From the NCBI GenBank assembly GCA_046349635.1, contig JAXMBX010000005.1, forward strand, positions 96,062-160,061: a stretch of 64,000 bases of DNA. The letters run 5' to 3'. The notes beneath the pieces are model-generated. The model did no database searches and was not told the origin of the DNA. It saw nothing but the letters and a program-made list of their open reading frames with translations. Numbering within the stretch: the first letter of the stretch is position 1; each line of letters begins with the position of its first letter. Below, one piece after another: positions 8,219 through 17,954 of the stretch. Source of the DNA: JAXMBX01 sp046349635. GTDB taxonomy: Bacteria > Planctomycetota > Planctomycetia > Planctomycetales > Planctomycetaceae. Position numbers and translations under genes: made by a program.

Positions 8219-9559
8219 TCAGAGCAGATTGCTCGCGAGCTCCGCCAATTCGCTCCGCTCCCCTTTTTCCAGGGTCACGTGTGCGAAGAGATTCTGCCCT
8301 ACCATCCGATCGATCAGGTAACTCAGGCCGTTGGAGAGCGTGTCGAGATACGGGTGATCGATCTGCTGAATATCCCCGGTGAAGACGATCTTGGTTCCTT
8401 CACCGGCTCGGGTGATGATCGTTTTGATCTCGTGAGGAGTGAGGTTCTGGGCCTCGTCGACGATGAAGAACACGCCGCTGCAGGCTGCCTCGCGGATATA
8501 GGCCAGGGGGGTGACTTCAAGCTGGTTCGCCGCGAGGAGATCTTGCGCCTTCTGTGTGCCGGAAAGATCGTCCAGTTGATGACGCATGATTGTCAGGTTG
8601 TCATACAGAGGCTGCATGTACGGGTCGAGCTTGGCGGCAATATCACCCGGCAGAAAGCCGAGATCCCGATTGCTCAGGGGAACCGCGGGGCGGGCGAGAA
8701 GGATCTGGCGATAGCGGGCACGCGATTCCATGGCGGCAGCGAGCGCCAGCAAGGTCTTTCCGGATCCCGCCTTGCCGGTGAGGGTCACCAGTTTCAAGTC
8801 ATCGTTCAGGAGCGCGCGGAGGGCAAAGGACTGTTCCGCGTTTCGCGGTTGAATGCCCGCTGCGGATAACTTCTCGATCCTGTCGAAACTGTTCTGCAAT
8901 GGGTTGTACGTGGCGAGAACCGATTTGGAACCGTTTCTCAAGACGAAGTTTTCATTGGCGCGCGGTGGCGGAACGCATTCGAGAGACTCCGCGGGGACCC
9001 GGCCTCCGTTCTTGAAGAACTGGGTCACGGCGTCCGAGGGAAGATCCTCGATGAGCCGCTTGCCGGTATACAGCTTGTCCATGCTCTCGACTTTGTCCGT
9101 GCTGTAGTCCTGGGCGGTCAGGCCAAAGGACTTCGCCTTCATCCTGAGGTTGGTGTCTTTCGTGACGAGGACCACGGCGCGCGGCGATTCCCGTTGCTGC
9201 AGCGAGAGTGCAATGTTCAGGATGCGATGGTCCGGACAATCGGCGAGGAAGGCGTCCTTGAGGCGCTGGTTGTGGTCGGCATCAAGCACGACGCGAATCG
9301 AGCCCAGTCCCGATCCGAGTGACGCTCCTTCCGGTGAGAGCAGATCTCCCGTCACTTCGTCGACGCGGCGCAGAAACGCCCGGGCCTGGAAGTTGATGTC
9401 CTCGTTTCCCTTTTTGAAACGGTCGAGTTCTTCGAGCACCGTGATCGGGACGGCGACGTCGTTTTCCTGGAAGTTTCGCAAGCAGCCTGCATCGTGAAGG
9501 ATGACGTTGGTGTCCAGAACAAACAGCTTGGACCCGGATCGCGATGCAGCCTCTGCCAT
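8219..9559 (-). CDS. PIN domain-PhoH ATPase fusion
   Basis: About 446 aa, joining an N-terminal PIN nuclease domain to a PhoH-type ATPase, as in the YlaK/PhoH2 family. The PIN part begins with FVLDTNVILHD (residues 14-24; its Asp is an expected metal ligand) and includes EELDRFKKG. The ATPase part has a Walker A motif GKAGSGKT near 262-269 and a Walker B motif VFFIVDEAQN near 363-372. PhoH2 proteins studied elsewhere act as ATP-dependent RNA helicase/ribonucleases. The start is the second of two close ATGs; AGGGAGG lies five bases before it. A promoter candidate stands 75-100 bases upstream. Confidence 0.92.
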   Translation of the reverse strand: MAEAASRSGSKLFVLDTNVILHDAGCLRNFQENDVAVPITVLEELDRFKKGNEDINFQARAFLRRVDEVTGDLLSPEGASLGSGLGSIRVVLDADHNQRLKDAFLADCPDHRILNIALSLQQRESPRAVVLVTKDTNLRMKAKSFGLTAQDYSTDKVESMDKLYTGKRLIEDLPSDAVTQFFKNGGRVPAESLECVPPPRANENFVLRNGSKSVLATYNPLQNSFDRIEKLSAAGIQPRNAEQSFALRALLNDDLKLVTLTGKAGSGKTLLALAAAMESRARYRQILLARPAVPLSNRDLGFLPGDIAAKLDPYMQPLYDNLTIMRHQLDDLSGTQKAQDLLAANQLEVTPLAYIREAACSGVFFIVDEAQNLTPHEIKTIITRAGEGTKIVFTGDIQQIDHPYLDTLSNGLSYLIDRMVGQNLFAHVTLEKGERSELAELASNLL

Positions 9560-9632
9560 ACCATCCTCCCTGATGGGGGTTCTCGTTCCATGATCGATTG
9601 GGGATCGACAGGATCTCCGATATGCCGATGGG

Positions 9633-9661
9633 ATCGTACTCTTGCCACCCGGTTCGGTCAA
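9633..9661 (-). promoter_or_regulatory. Sigma-70 promoter candidate for the PIN-PhoH gene
   Basis: Minus strand: TTGACC (9661-9656), 17 bases, TACGAT (9638-9633). It leaves a 5' leader of about 70 bases. The same TACGAT -10 box occurs before thiC. Confidence 0.5.
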
Positions 9662-9844
9662 CGCCACATCCCGCTCTCTGGCAGTCCGGTCTTGTGAGTC
9701 GGAAAACTTCCTGGTGTGGGCGTACCTCTTGGATTTCCGGTATTCGGCGAGCAGGTTCGCGTATTATTCACAATCGCGCCAGACACCGACTTCGTCACGG
9801 AGTAATCCTCCGCGGCGCCACTGAACACGACAGTTCGCTACTCA

Positions 9845-10735
9845 CTAACGAGACACGTCATCTACCGGCTCGTATCCCAGATACTCGCGACCTTCTTTGA
9901 GGCTCCATTTCATGCCGCTGTTCGCGGACATGCCGTTCACGACCACGCACGGTTCCGGCCAGTGGGCACTGTCGGCGAAAATCCCTTTTTCGAATACCTG
10001 TGTGAAATCTCGGTTGGAGAGCCACATGTTCCGAAACCAGATTTCCGCCGGATTCTGCGTGTCCGGTAATTGCCGTTGCTGCGTGATCGTTCCGGAGGAG
10101 GAGAGAGTGCAGGGGAGATTTTCCCCGGGCTGGCACCACCCCACCCGGATACAGACAAAAGAGGTCTGGCCTCCCGACCGTCGGGCAAGGGCGTGGCACA
10201 CCCGTTCGCCCGCGCTCTTCGCAACGGCGTAAGGGGTGGAGTCCATCGCCCGTTCGCCCGCATTCCAGCAGGTTCCTACGGCGTGCTCCCGGTCGGTCGT
10301 CAATTCCCCCGGACCAACGCTCGCCGCCAGTGGGCCATCGAGGTAACGCCCCATGACATGGTTCGAGGAAACAAAGATCACCCGTTTCACACCGGCATCG
10401 ACCGCTGCAAGGGTGACATTCAGCGTCATGTCCAGCGAGGCGTTGGCTTCGTCCCAGGTTGCTTCAGGGAAGGGGTTCCGTGCGGCGAAGTGGACGACGG
10501 CATCGCTGGAGTCAATCGCATCTCGCCAGCGGCGGTCGTTCCAGTCCAGTAACTCGCACGCCGTGAATTCCACCTTTGCCGTCGGCTGGAGCTGTTGCAA
10601 TTCCTGCAACTGTTCCGTGCTGGGGGTTTGCAGATCGAGTCCAATCACTTTGGCGACCTGTGGATGGACGCTCAGATGTTTCAGCAGCTTCCAGCCCAGG
10701 TTCCCCCGCACTCCGGTAATCGTGACTTGTGTCAT
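9845..10735 (-). CDS. NAD-dependent epimerase/dehydratase (extended SDR)
   Basis: Extended short-chain dehydrogenase, 296 aa. The Rossmann fingerprint is TGVRGNLG at residues 7-14. VVHFAARNPF carries the adenine-ring region, VIFVSSNHVMG the active-site serine strand, and YAVAKSAGE the catalytic Tyr-x3-Lys. Size and the SSNHVMG type of motif resemble uronate dehydrogenases and related NAD-dependent sugar oxidoreductases, but the substrate is not proven. No good ribosome binding site is seen before the ATG. It follows a short unknown gene on the same strand (37-base gap). Confidence 0.82.
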   Translation of the reverse strand: MTQVTITGVRGNLGWKLLKHLSVHPQVAKVIGLDLQTPSTEQLQELQQLQPTAKVEFTACELLDWNDRRWRDAIDSSDAVVHFAARNPFPEATWDEANASLDMTLNVTLAAVDAGVKRVIFVSSNHVMGRYLDGPLAASVGPGELTTDREHAVGTCWNAGERAMDSTPYAVAKSAGERVCHALARRSGGQTSFVCIRVGWCQPGENLPCTLSSSGTITQQRQLPDTQNPAEIWFRNMWLSNRDFTQVFEKGIFADSAHWPEPCVVVNGMSANSGMKWSLKEGREYLGYEPVDDVSR

Positions 10736-10772
10736 GAGGTTTCGTCTTCAGCAAAGAGCTTAATGGAGTTGG

Positions 10773-11291
10773 TTATTCTTTCAGGAGTTCTCGGTTGTAA
10801 GCTTCCAAGGCTTCCCATGAATAGCGGACAGGCTCGCGGCTGCTGAGGCTGAGGATCAACGATTCCCAGATTCCGGGAAACATTGAAAAATTAAAGTGCC
10901 GTTGCCAGTCAGAAACAAGTTCTGCCAAAACTTCTCTTTGGTACGGATTTAGGCGTATCAAGTCTTGGCGGAGACGAGACGAGACATGATTTCCCTCTCG
11001 ATCAGACTCGGTCAACCGGAAAATGACAGCTTCGGCAATCCAGTCGGCGTCCGGGTGGTCCAGAGTCAATAGTAGAAGTCCGGGGAGGAAATAGTAAAAC
11101 GCGGCCGGTGTGAGATCGTTGATATTTCCACTGAAAGGGCCAATATCCGCCAATGTGATCTGAGACCAAGTCTTTCCCTTGAGGTTCTGGACTTCAGCTT
11201 GGCATTCTTCGCAATCACATTCCGTGAGCGCTTCGTCTGCGGGTCGACGGTTCTTTGCGAAGGCGTTGATAATCGTCTGACGGTCGAACAT
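10773..11291 (-). CDS. Hypothetical protein, resembles DUF6714
   Basis: About 172 aa, soluble. The features CDCEECQAEV near residue 25, GKTWSQITLADIG and AAFYYFLPGLLLLTLDHPD are like the DUF6714 group, a family of unknown function; this is from memory of the motif layout and not a search. The start at 11291 (MFDRQTI) has GGTGAAGA before it and avoids overlap with the symporter gene that ends at 11300. An upstream ATG at 11318 would overlap that gene by 19 bases. Probably cotranscribed with the symporter ahead of it. Confidence 0.65.
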   Translation of the reverse strand: MFDRQTIINAFAKNRRPADEALTECDCEECQAEVQNLKGKTWSQITLADIGPFSGNINDLTPAAFYYFLPGLLLLTLDHPDADWIAEAVIFRLTESDREGNHVSSRLRQDLIRLNPYQREVLAELVSDWQRHFNFSMFPGIWESLILSLSSREPVRYSWEALEAYNRELLKE

Positions 11292-11299
11292 GGTTGTCT

Positions 11300-12962
11300 T
11301 CACCGGAAATACAGACACATCCCGACGGCGCAGCTGACGAGGATGGCCGCCCAGAGCTTGTCGTTCTGCCAGACGGGACGGGGAGGCCCTTCCGATTGCT
11401 GCCGTTCGACTTTAAATCCCGACCAGGTGTATTTCTCACGGGCGGGATCGCGCTCCGATTTCGTCATCAGGCTGACGAGGACGAGCACGCCGTAGCACCC
11501 CATGGTCGTGAACGCGGCACGATGGAAGGCCTGCAGGTCGTGTCCGAATCCATGCCACGCGATCTGCTCGAAACAGGATGGACAGGAATGGCCCGACCAG
11601 GATGCACAGGAAAGAAGCGGTCCGGGTCACGAAGGGCTGCAGAATCCCCGCGACATACGCCACGATGACACCGGGGACGAGGTAAGAATTGTAGTCCGCC
11701 ATGGCATTGAAGATCCCCCCCTTCGTCTGGCCGAAGACCAGTGACAGCCAGATCGATGTTCCGACCATCACCATCATGGCCCCCCGTCCGATCCAGATCA
11801 GACGTTTTTCGGATTCGTTGGGGTTGATGTACTTCTTGTAGATGTCGAAAGTAAACAGTGTCGCCGTGGAGTTCATCATCGAGTCGATCGTGGAGAGAAT
11901 ACCCGCTACCAGTCCCGCCATGACGATTCCCACCAGGCCATAACCGGCCGGCAGCAATTCGCGGGTCAGTCCCGCGAAGGCGGTATCACTTTCCTTAGCC
12001 GGATCGATGTTCAGGATGTATCCCGCCGCCATTCCGGGAACGATGCACAGGAACGGGATCAAGAGTTTGAAGAAACCCGCCGTGATGGTTCCCATCCGGG
12101 CGTCCCAGTCGGTTCGCGCCCCCAGTGTCCGCTGCACGATGAACTGGTTCGTCCCCCAGTAGTACATGTGTAGCACCATCAAACCGGACAGGACGCCAGT
12201 CCAGGGGAGTTCGCGGTGGTCGGCTGCGAAGAAAACGTGAAATTTCTCCGGCTGTTTTTCCAGAAGCCCGGCCAGCCCTCCCACATTTGGATGCCAGATC
12301 GCCAGGACCGCCAGCATCCCGCTGCCGATCAGCAGCAGCACGCTCTGCACCACATCATTAAAGATGTCCGCTTTCAAACCTCCGTAAAACGTGTAGCAGG
12401 CGGCGACAATCGTCAACAACCAGACCGCCAGTTCATAGCTGATGGCATACGGTGAATCCGCGGTCAGCTTGGCGATCGTGAGCGCCCCCAGCATCATCGT
12501 CGCGACCATCTGGATCAGCAGAAAGACCATGTTGGTGATCGAGTACACCAACTGGCTCCGTTCATCGAACCGCCGCCCCAGGTACTCGGAGAGCGTGTAG
12601 ATCCCCATTCGCCGATAGAACGGCAGGAAGAAATAGCAGAGCATCATCAATCCAAAGATTGCCCCGAATTCGAAGTTGGCCTGGGCAAAACCCTCCTTCA
12701 GCCCCGCTCCCATCATGCCGACCATGTGGTGCGAACTGATATTCGTGCCGAAGATCGAGCCGGCAATCGCCCACCAGGCAACGGTCTTCCCCGCCAGGTA
12801 ATAATCCTCGGTGTCCTCTTCCTTGCGCCCGATCCACATCCCGAAGCCGGTGACCCCAACGATGCTTAAGACCAGAATCAGGACATCCAGAAACTGCAGC
12901 GGTACGCTGGCAGAGGGGGACGATGCGGTTTCGGCCAGTAGAATCGGCAAGGCATCAGTCAT
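11300..12962 (-). pseudogene. Sodium:solute symporter (SSS family), one-base frameshift
   Basis: Sodium-coupled sugar or solute symporter with about 13-14 membrane segments. It runs in one frame from the ATG at 12962 through LAGKTVAWWAIAGSIFGTNI, YYWGTNQFIVQRTLGA and AGILSTIDSMMNSTATLFTF, all SSS hallmarks. Near 11571-11573 the frame fails. Removing one T from the coding-strand TTT restores ILFEQIAWHGFGHDLQAF and joins the ending MGCYGVLVLVSLMTKSERD ... CLYFR that stops at 11300. The rejoined protein would be about 553 aa, the usual length. Either a base-call error or a recent mutation; marked pseudogene only because the frame is broken as given. Confidence 0.85.
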
Positions 12963-13175
12963 GACAGAATCCGGGCGCGAGAGGATATTTGAATTTATGG
13001 AGTCAGGGATGAGATCCACAGCTTAGCAATTCCTGACGGCAGGTGCATGCTTACCAGCTCTCCTCTTCGAAAGGAGCTGAAATCGCAAAACAGACTTGCC
13101 TCGGATGACGCCCGTGCGCGAAACTGGAGGCTTGCAGTTGTCTCCCCGGCTTCGCTCCTCCCCCCTGAATGTCCC

Positions 13176-13886
13176 ATGAAAATCGTGGTCCTCGCCGACA
13201 TCCATGCGAACTGGCCCGCTCTGGCGGCGATCAAGGAATCATTCGATGCCTGCCTGGTCCTGGGGGATCTGGTCGATTACGGGACCGATCCCGTCCCCTG
13301 CGTGGAGTGGGTCCGCGAACATGCCACCTGTGCAATTCGTGGCAACCACGATCATGGTGTGGCCCAGCACGTCCCCGCACGGCCGGGAGGGGGACTGAAA
13401 TCACTCGCCGCCGCCACCCGCCCGTTTCAATGGAAGTTCCTCGACCGGCAGATGCTCAAATATCTCTCCCGCCTGCCGATCACCCAGAGGTTCCGGTTGG
13501 ATGAGAAAAACTTTTTTCTGGTCCACGCCACCCCGCGCGATCCGCTGGATGAATATCTGCTCGAGGACAAACAGGCCTGGGCCGCCCGCCTGCATGGAGA
13601 AGAGGCCGATATCGTCTGCGTGGGGCATACGCACGTGCAGTTCCTGCTCGAAGTCAATGGAATGAAGATTCTGAACCCAGGCAGCGTCGGCCAGCCTCGC
13701 GATGGAGATTCTCGCGCCGCGTATGCCGTCATCGAGGATGGGAAAATCGAACTCTGCCGTGCGGAATATGACATCGAGGAAACGCTCGACCAGATGCGCC
13801 GTGTGGGATTGGATGAAGTCTCGATCCGATCCGCCGAAGCGATGCTCAGGACGGGGGGCCGTCCCCACCTTTTCGAGCCGAATTAA
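13176..13886 (+). CDS. YfcE/MJ0936-like metallophosphoesterase
   Basis: Calcineurin-like phosphoesterase, 236 aa. The metal-binding series is complete: DIHANWPAL (residues 8-16), LGDLVDYG, GNHDHG, VHATP and GHTHVQF, followed by the family ending NPGSVGQPRD. Such enzymes hydrolyse phosphodiesters or phosphomonoesters; the cellular substrate is unknown. The ATG at 13176 is chosen since it starts the first beta strand (MKIVVLADIHAN); the longer open frame upstream codes for nothing family-like. A related, shorter phosphodiesterase lies at 62.1-62.6 kb. Confidence 0.9.
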   Translation: MKIVVLADIHANWPALAAIKESFDACLVLGDLVDYGTDPVPCVEWVREHATCAIRGNHDHGVAQHVPARPGGGLKSLAAATRPFQWKFLDRQMLKYLSRLPITQRFRLDEKNFFLVHATPRDPLDEYLLEDKQAWAARLHGEEADIVCVGHTHVQFLLEVNGMKILNPGSVGQPRDGDSRAAYAVIEDGKIELCRAEYDIEETLDQMRRVGLDEVSIRSAEAMLRTGGRPHLFEPN

Positions 13887-13981
13887 CCTGTTTCACAAAG
13901 TGGCGATTCCGCTGTCCCTCGTTTAAGCTGGAAGAGCCCTCTGATACTCCTTCCCCAAGATTCCCTCCACTGGAGTCAGTC

Positions 13982-15277
13982 ATGATTTCCCGATATTTCA
14001 AATTATCGCTTCTGATGGTTTCTGTGATCGCGGCAGGAGACAGCGCAGGAAATGGCGCGGAGCGCACCGCCGCGACCAATGATCCGATCAAGTGGTCGGC
14101 GACCGACTGGCCCTGGTGGCGCGGCCCGCAACGAAATGGAGCCGCCGACCCCCTGCAAAAGCCGCCGCTACACTGGAGCAATACAGAAAACATCGTCTGG
14201 AAGACCCCCATTCCCGGCAAAGGGCATGGCTCGCCGACGATAATTGGGGATCGGATCTATCTCGCGAATGCTAATGAAGAAGCGGGGACGCAATCGATCC
14301 TGTGCCTGGATCGCGCAACGGGCAAATTGCTCTGGGACCAGGTCGTCCACAAAGGGGGACTCAATCCCAAAGGGAACAAGAAGTCGTCACTCGCCTCCGG
14401 CAGCGTGGCCGGGGACGGAACGCGCCTGTTCATGAATTTCTTCCACGGTGGGCAGATCTGGGTGAGTGCGCTGGATGCCCAGAACGGAAAGATCCTGTGG
14501 CAGAAGGCCGTCACCGACTTCGCCGTCCATCAGGGTTATGGCCCCTCGCCGACGGTGTATGGTTCACTCGTGATCGTCTCCACGGATAACGTCGGCCACG
14601 GCGTCCTCACCGCTCTTGATCGCGCCACGGGAGAAGTTGTCTGGAAACAGGAACGTCCCAAGACTCACAACTATACTTCTCCGATCGTGCTGCACGTCGC
14701 CGGCAAGGACCAGGTCATCTGCACCGGCTGCAGCCTCATCGCCAGTTATGACCCGCTGACCGGAAAAAAGAACTGGGAAGTTCCCGGCTCGACTGATGAA
14801 TGCGTCACCTCCACCGTCACTGATGGAGAACTCGTCTTCAGCACCGGCGGTTATCCCCGCAATCACATGGAGGCGATCAAGGCGGATGGCTCCAAGAAAA
14901 TCGTCTGGTCAACGACAAACCGGCTGTATGTCCCTTCCATGCTCATTAAGGATGGATACCTGTACGGCACGCAGGACGGCGGAATCGCCACCTGCTGGAA
15001 GGCGGACACCGGCAAGAAAATCTGGGACAAGCGGCTGGGCGGAACATTCAGCGCCTCCCCCGTTCTCGTGGGGGATTTGATCTACGCCACGGATGAAGCG
15101 GGGAAGACCACGATCTTCAAGGCCAATCCGCAGAAGTATGAAGAGGTCGCCACGAATCAACTGGCGGAAGAGAATTTCGCGACCCCCACGATCGTCGGCG
15201 GCAAACTCTACGCCCGCTCGGCCACAACGGCTGACGGAAAGCGTCAGGAATTTCTGTACTGCGTGGGTGAGAAGTAA
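13982..15277 (+). CDS. Exported PQQ-like (WD40-type) beta-propeller protein
   Basis: 431 aa with a signal peptide (residues about 1-25) and a propeller of tryptophan-docking repeats: WPWWRGPQRNGAAD at the start, then units such as LDRATGKLLWDQVV, LDAQNGKILWQKAV, LDRATGEVVWKQER, YDPLTGKKNWEV and WKADTGKKIWDKRL. These are the AxDxxTGxxxW repeats of the PQQ_2 family. Despite the name, most planctomycete members lack evidence for a bound quinone. A periplasmic scaffold or binding role is likely. Two more members lie at 28.4 and 40.0 kb. Confidence 0.85.
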   Translation: MISRYFKLSLLMVSVIAAGDSAGNGAERTAATNDPIKWSATDWPWWRGPQRNGAADPLQKPPLHWSNTENIVWKTPIPGKGHGSPTIIGDRIYLANANEEAGTQSILCLDRATGKLLWDQVVHKGGLNPKGNKKSSLASGSVAGDGTRLFMNFFHGGQIWVSALDAQNGKILWQKAVTDFAVHQGYGPSPTVYGSLVIVSTDNVGHGVLTALDRATGEVVWKQERPKTHNYTSPIVLHVAGKDQVICTGCSLIASYDPLTGKKNWEVPGSTDECVTSTVTDGELVFSTGGYPRNHMEAIKADGSKKIVWSTTNRLYVPSMLIKDGYLYGTQDGGIATCWKADTGKKIWDKRLGGTFSASPVLVGDLIYATDEAGKTTIFKANPQKYEEVATNQLAEENFATPTIVGGKLYARSATTADGKRQEFLYCVGEK

Positions 15278-15402
15278 GATCGCGGAGAAGTAATCTCTTT
15301 CCTCCGAACCAGTTCCTGACTTTCCTGCTCAATTCTCTCGTCACCCCGTAGAATGGAAGCCTGTTGTCAGACGAGTGAAAGTGAACAGAGGAAATGACGG
15401 CG

Positions 15403-16656
15403 ATGAGTGAGACAGTATCGGAGAGTGGGGCCGTGCAGGGCGTGGAACCGGCCAACAGGTCTGAGCAGTCGCAGATGGCGTTTTCTATCCTCCTGGCCCT
15501 CAGCGTCTCCCACTTCCTGAACGACCTGCTGCAGTCCCTCATTCCTGCCATCTATCCCATCCTCAAAACGAAGTATTCCCTCTCCTTTACAGAGGTCGGG
15601 TTGATCACGTTCACGTTCCAGTGTGCGGCGTCGGTGTTGCAGCCTCTTGTCGGCATGGCGACCGACCGCAAACCGCGCCCCTTCTCGTTGGCGATCGGGA
15701 TGGTCTTCACCCTCATCGGCCTGTTACTGCTCTCTGTCGCCAGTAACTTCCACTTGATCTTGATCGCGGCGGGGATGGTCGGGATTGGCTCTTCCGTGTT
15801 TCACCCGGAATCTTCCCGCGTGGCCCGTCTCGCCTCGGGAGGAAAATACGGTTTCGCACAATCCTTCTTTCAGGTCGGTGGCAACGCCGGTACCGCCTTT
15901 GGCCCGCTTCTCGCCGCGTTTATCGTCGTTCCGTGGGGGCAACCCAGCCTGGCATTGTTTTCGGTCATCGCGTTGACGGCGATTTTCGTTCTGTCGTACG
16001 TGGGGGTCTGGTACAAGAACCATCTGTCGCTCTTGAAAGCCCGACCGAAGAAAACCGCCATGGCTCGTGAGACCGGCTTGAGCAAGACCCGCGTCGCGCT
16101 CTCCATCGGCATTCTGCTGGTCCTGATCTTCTCGAAGTATTTCTACCTCGTCAGCTTGAGCAGTTACTACACGTTCTATCTGATGAGCAAGTTTGGCGTC
16201 TCAGTGCAGGCGGCCCAGGTCTATCTGTTCGTCTTCCTGGGGGCGGTCGCCGCCGGGACATTAGCCGGTGGGCCGATCGGGGATCGGATCGGCTTCAAGG
16301 CGGTGATCTGGACATCGATCCTGGGGATTCTCCCCTTCACGCTCGTCCTTCCCTATTCCAATCTCTTCTGGACAGGAGTACTGACCGTTCCGATTGGTTT
16401 GATTCTCGCCTCGGCGTTCTCTGCCATCATGGTCTATGCGCAGGAACTAGTCCCCAGCCGGGTGGGGACGATTGCGGGTCTGTTCTTCGGCTTCGCCTTC
16501 GGCATGGCGGGGATCGGAGCCGCGGTCCTCGGAAAGTTAGCGGATCTGACGAGCATCGAGTTCGTGTACCACGTCTGCTCCTACCTGCCGCTCTTCGGCC
16601 TGCTCACTGCCTTTTTGCCGAATCTGGAGAAGACGAAGCAGCCACACAAGGTCTGA
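15403..16656 (+). CDS. Fsr-type MFS efflux carrier (fosmidomycin resistance family)
   Basis: Twelve-segment MFS exporter, about 417 aa. The opening LALSVSHFLNDLLQSLIPAI and the motif GMVGIGSSVFHPESSRVARL, followed by ASGGKYGFAQSFFQVGGNAG, are marks of the fosmidomycin-resistance (Fsr) family. Efflux of a drug or metabolite is the expected role; the natural substrate is unknown. Two ATGs lie nine bases apart. The second (15403) has AGAGGA about ten bases before it, whereas the first (15394) is too close to the site. The stop lies three bases from the stop of the convergent kinase gene. Confidence 0.85.
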   Translation: MSETVSESGAVQGVEPANRSEQSQMAFSILLALSVSHFLNDLLQSLIPAIYPILKTKYSLSFTEVGLITFTFQCAASVLQPLVGMATDRKPRPFSLAIGMVFTLIGLLLLSVASNFHLILIAAGMVGIGSSVFHPESSRVARLASGGKYGFAQSFFQVGGNAGTAFGPLLAAFIVVPWGQPSLALFSVIALTAIFVLSYVGVWYKNHLSLLKARPKKTAMARETGLSKTRVALSIGILLVLIFSKYFYLVSLSSYYTFYLMSKFGVSVQAAQVYLFVFLGAVAAGTLAGGPIGDRIGFKAVIWTSILGILPFTLVLPYSNLFWTGVLTVPIGLILASAFSAIMVYAQELVPSRVGTIAGLFFGFAFGMAGIGAAVLGKLADLTSIEFVYHVCSYLPLFGLLTAFLPNLEKTKQPHKV

Positions 16657-16659
16657 GTT

Positions 16660-17643
16660 TTACTTCGCAAACTGCGCGATCTCGGCCAGCGTGAACTTGT
16701 GTTGCAGGCGGGCCCCCATCTGGGCGACGACCCGCGCGGCCGCCTTGGATGCCAGGTGCCCTGATTGCTTCCACGTCAGGCCGTTGGTGATGCCGAACAG
16801 CAGGCCGGCGGCGTACATATCCCCCGCTCCCGTCGTGTCGATGGCCTCGACCGGCGTCGCCTGCACGGGGATCGATTCTCCCTTGTGCATCAGCAGCGAG
16901 CCTTCCCCCCCCATGGTCAGTACGACGTTCTCCGCGTGCTGGTGAATTTCATAGGCACACGCGATGGGGTCTTCCTTCTCGGTCAGCGCCCGGGCTTCTT
17001 CCAGGTTGCAGAATAGCAGATCGATTGGTCCCCGTATCAATTCCCAGAATTCGTTGCGGAACAACTGGATCAGGAACGGATCGGAAACGGTGAAGGCCAC
17101 CTTCACGCCATTTTTCTTCGCCAGTTCAATCGTCCGCATCGCCGCCGCACGAGTGCTTGGCCCTGTAAACAGATACCCCTCGATGTACACATATTTTGCT
17201 TTGCGGACTTCCTCTTCTTGGATGTCATCCGGCCCCAGTTCGGCGGAGACTCCCAGGTGTGTGAGCATGGTCCGCTGGGCATCTTCGGTGATCAGGATCA
17301 CGCTGGTCCCCGTCTGCCCGCCGGAGGGGGAGACTTCCACCTGAATTCCCATGTCCCGCATGTCCTTGAGAAAGAATTCCCCGAGCGGATCCTGGGCTAC
17401 TTTGCCCGCGAAGGCGGTCTTTCCGCCAAATTCCGCGATGCCGATGATCGTGTTGGCGGCTGAGCCTCCAGCACAGCGTGAGAACGAAGTCTCAGACAGG
17501 TAAGTGAGGACGTTTTGCTGCACGGCGTCGTCCACCAGTGTCATGATCCCCTTGGGGTAGGGGAGCTTGCCGAAGATGTCGTCACGGACCCGGGCTTGGA
17601 TATCCACCAGGGCCGCCCCCACCCCGTACACGTCGTAACCCAT
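16660..17643 (-). CDS. PfkB-family carbohydrate/nucleoside kinase
   Basis: Ribokinase-fold kinase, 327 aa from the ATG at 17643, which has AAGGA nine bases ahead; the frame is open 38 codons further. The N-terminal part has YGVGAALVDIQARV and the glycine-rich CAGGSAANTIIGIAEFGGKT. The C-terminal signature DTTGAGDMYAAGLLFGI holds the catalytic Asp and the anion hole. The overall form is closest to the adenosine-kinase-like branch of PfkB in bacteria. The substrate (adenosine or a sugar) is not settled. It is divergent from thiC. Confidence 0.87.
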   Translation of the reverse strand: MGYDVYGVGAALVDIQARVRDDIFGKLPYPKGIMTLVDDAVQQNVLTYLSETSFSRCAGGSAANTIIGIAEFGGKTAFAGKVAQDPLGEFFLKDMRDMGIQVEVSPSGGQTGTSVILITEDAQRTMLTHLGVSAELGPDDIQEEEVRKAKYVYIEGYLFTGPSTRAAAMRTIELAKKNGVKVAFTVSDPFLIQLFRNEFWELIRGPIDLLFCNLEEARALTEKEDPIACAYEIHQHAENVVLTMGGEGSLLMHKGESIPVQATPVEAIDTTGAGDMYAAGLLFGITNGLTWKQSGHLASKAAARVVAQMGARLQHKFTLAEIAQFAK

Positions 17644-17954
17644 GCTCTGAAATCCTTCTCTGTTCAGATCGTTTCCATTTGATCCGGGAAGTGTCGCTAC
17701 GATGACACGGGCCGGACTCTGGCTGGCTCCGCCGGACAGGGGTGGCCGCGTTGACATTCCCCCCCGGCGGACTACGATGGTAGCAAGTTCTCCCCAGCCT
17801 GTCTTGGTTGGAAAACCTCGCCGACAATCTTCCCAAAGTTCTGTTCGGATGTGACTTTGCAGCAGGAATTGTCGCCCGGTGGAGATCCCGCGAAACAGCC
17901 TTTTGTTTCCGCTGAAAACTTACTGCGAAAACTCCTTGAGAAAGCTATCCTCCG
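17644..17954. other. Intergenic region between the PfkB kinase and thiC
   Basis: 311 bases separating divergent genes. It holds a good plus-strand promoter (17751-17778) and then a leader of about 170 bases before thiC. I saw none of the conserved TPP-riboswitch sequence blocks in the leader. No open reading frame of note. Confidence 0.6.
17751..17778 (+). promoter_or_regulatory. Sigma-70 promoter candidate for thiC
   Basis: TTGACA (17751-17756), 16 bases, TACGAT (17773-17778). The -35 box is a perfect consensus. Transcription would start near 17785. Confidence 0.55.

Noticed and set aside
17779..17954. Possible TPP riboswitch before thiC
   Set aside because: The conserved sequence blocks were not found by eye; left as a point to test.
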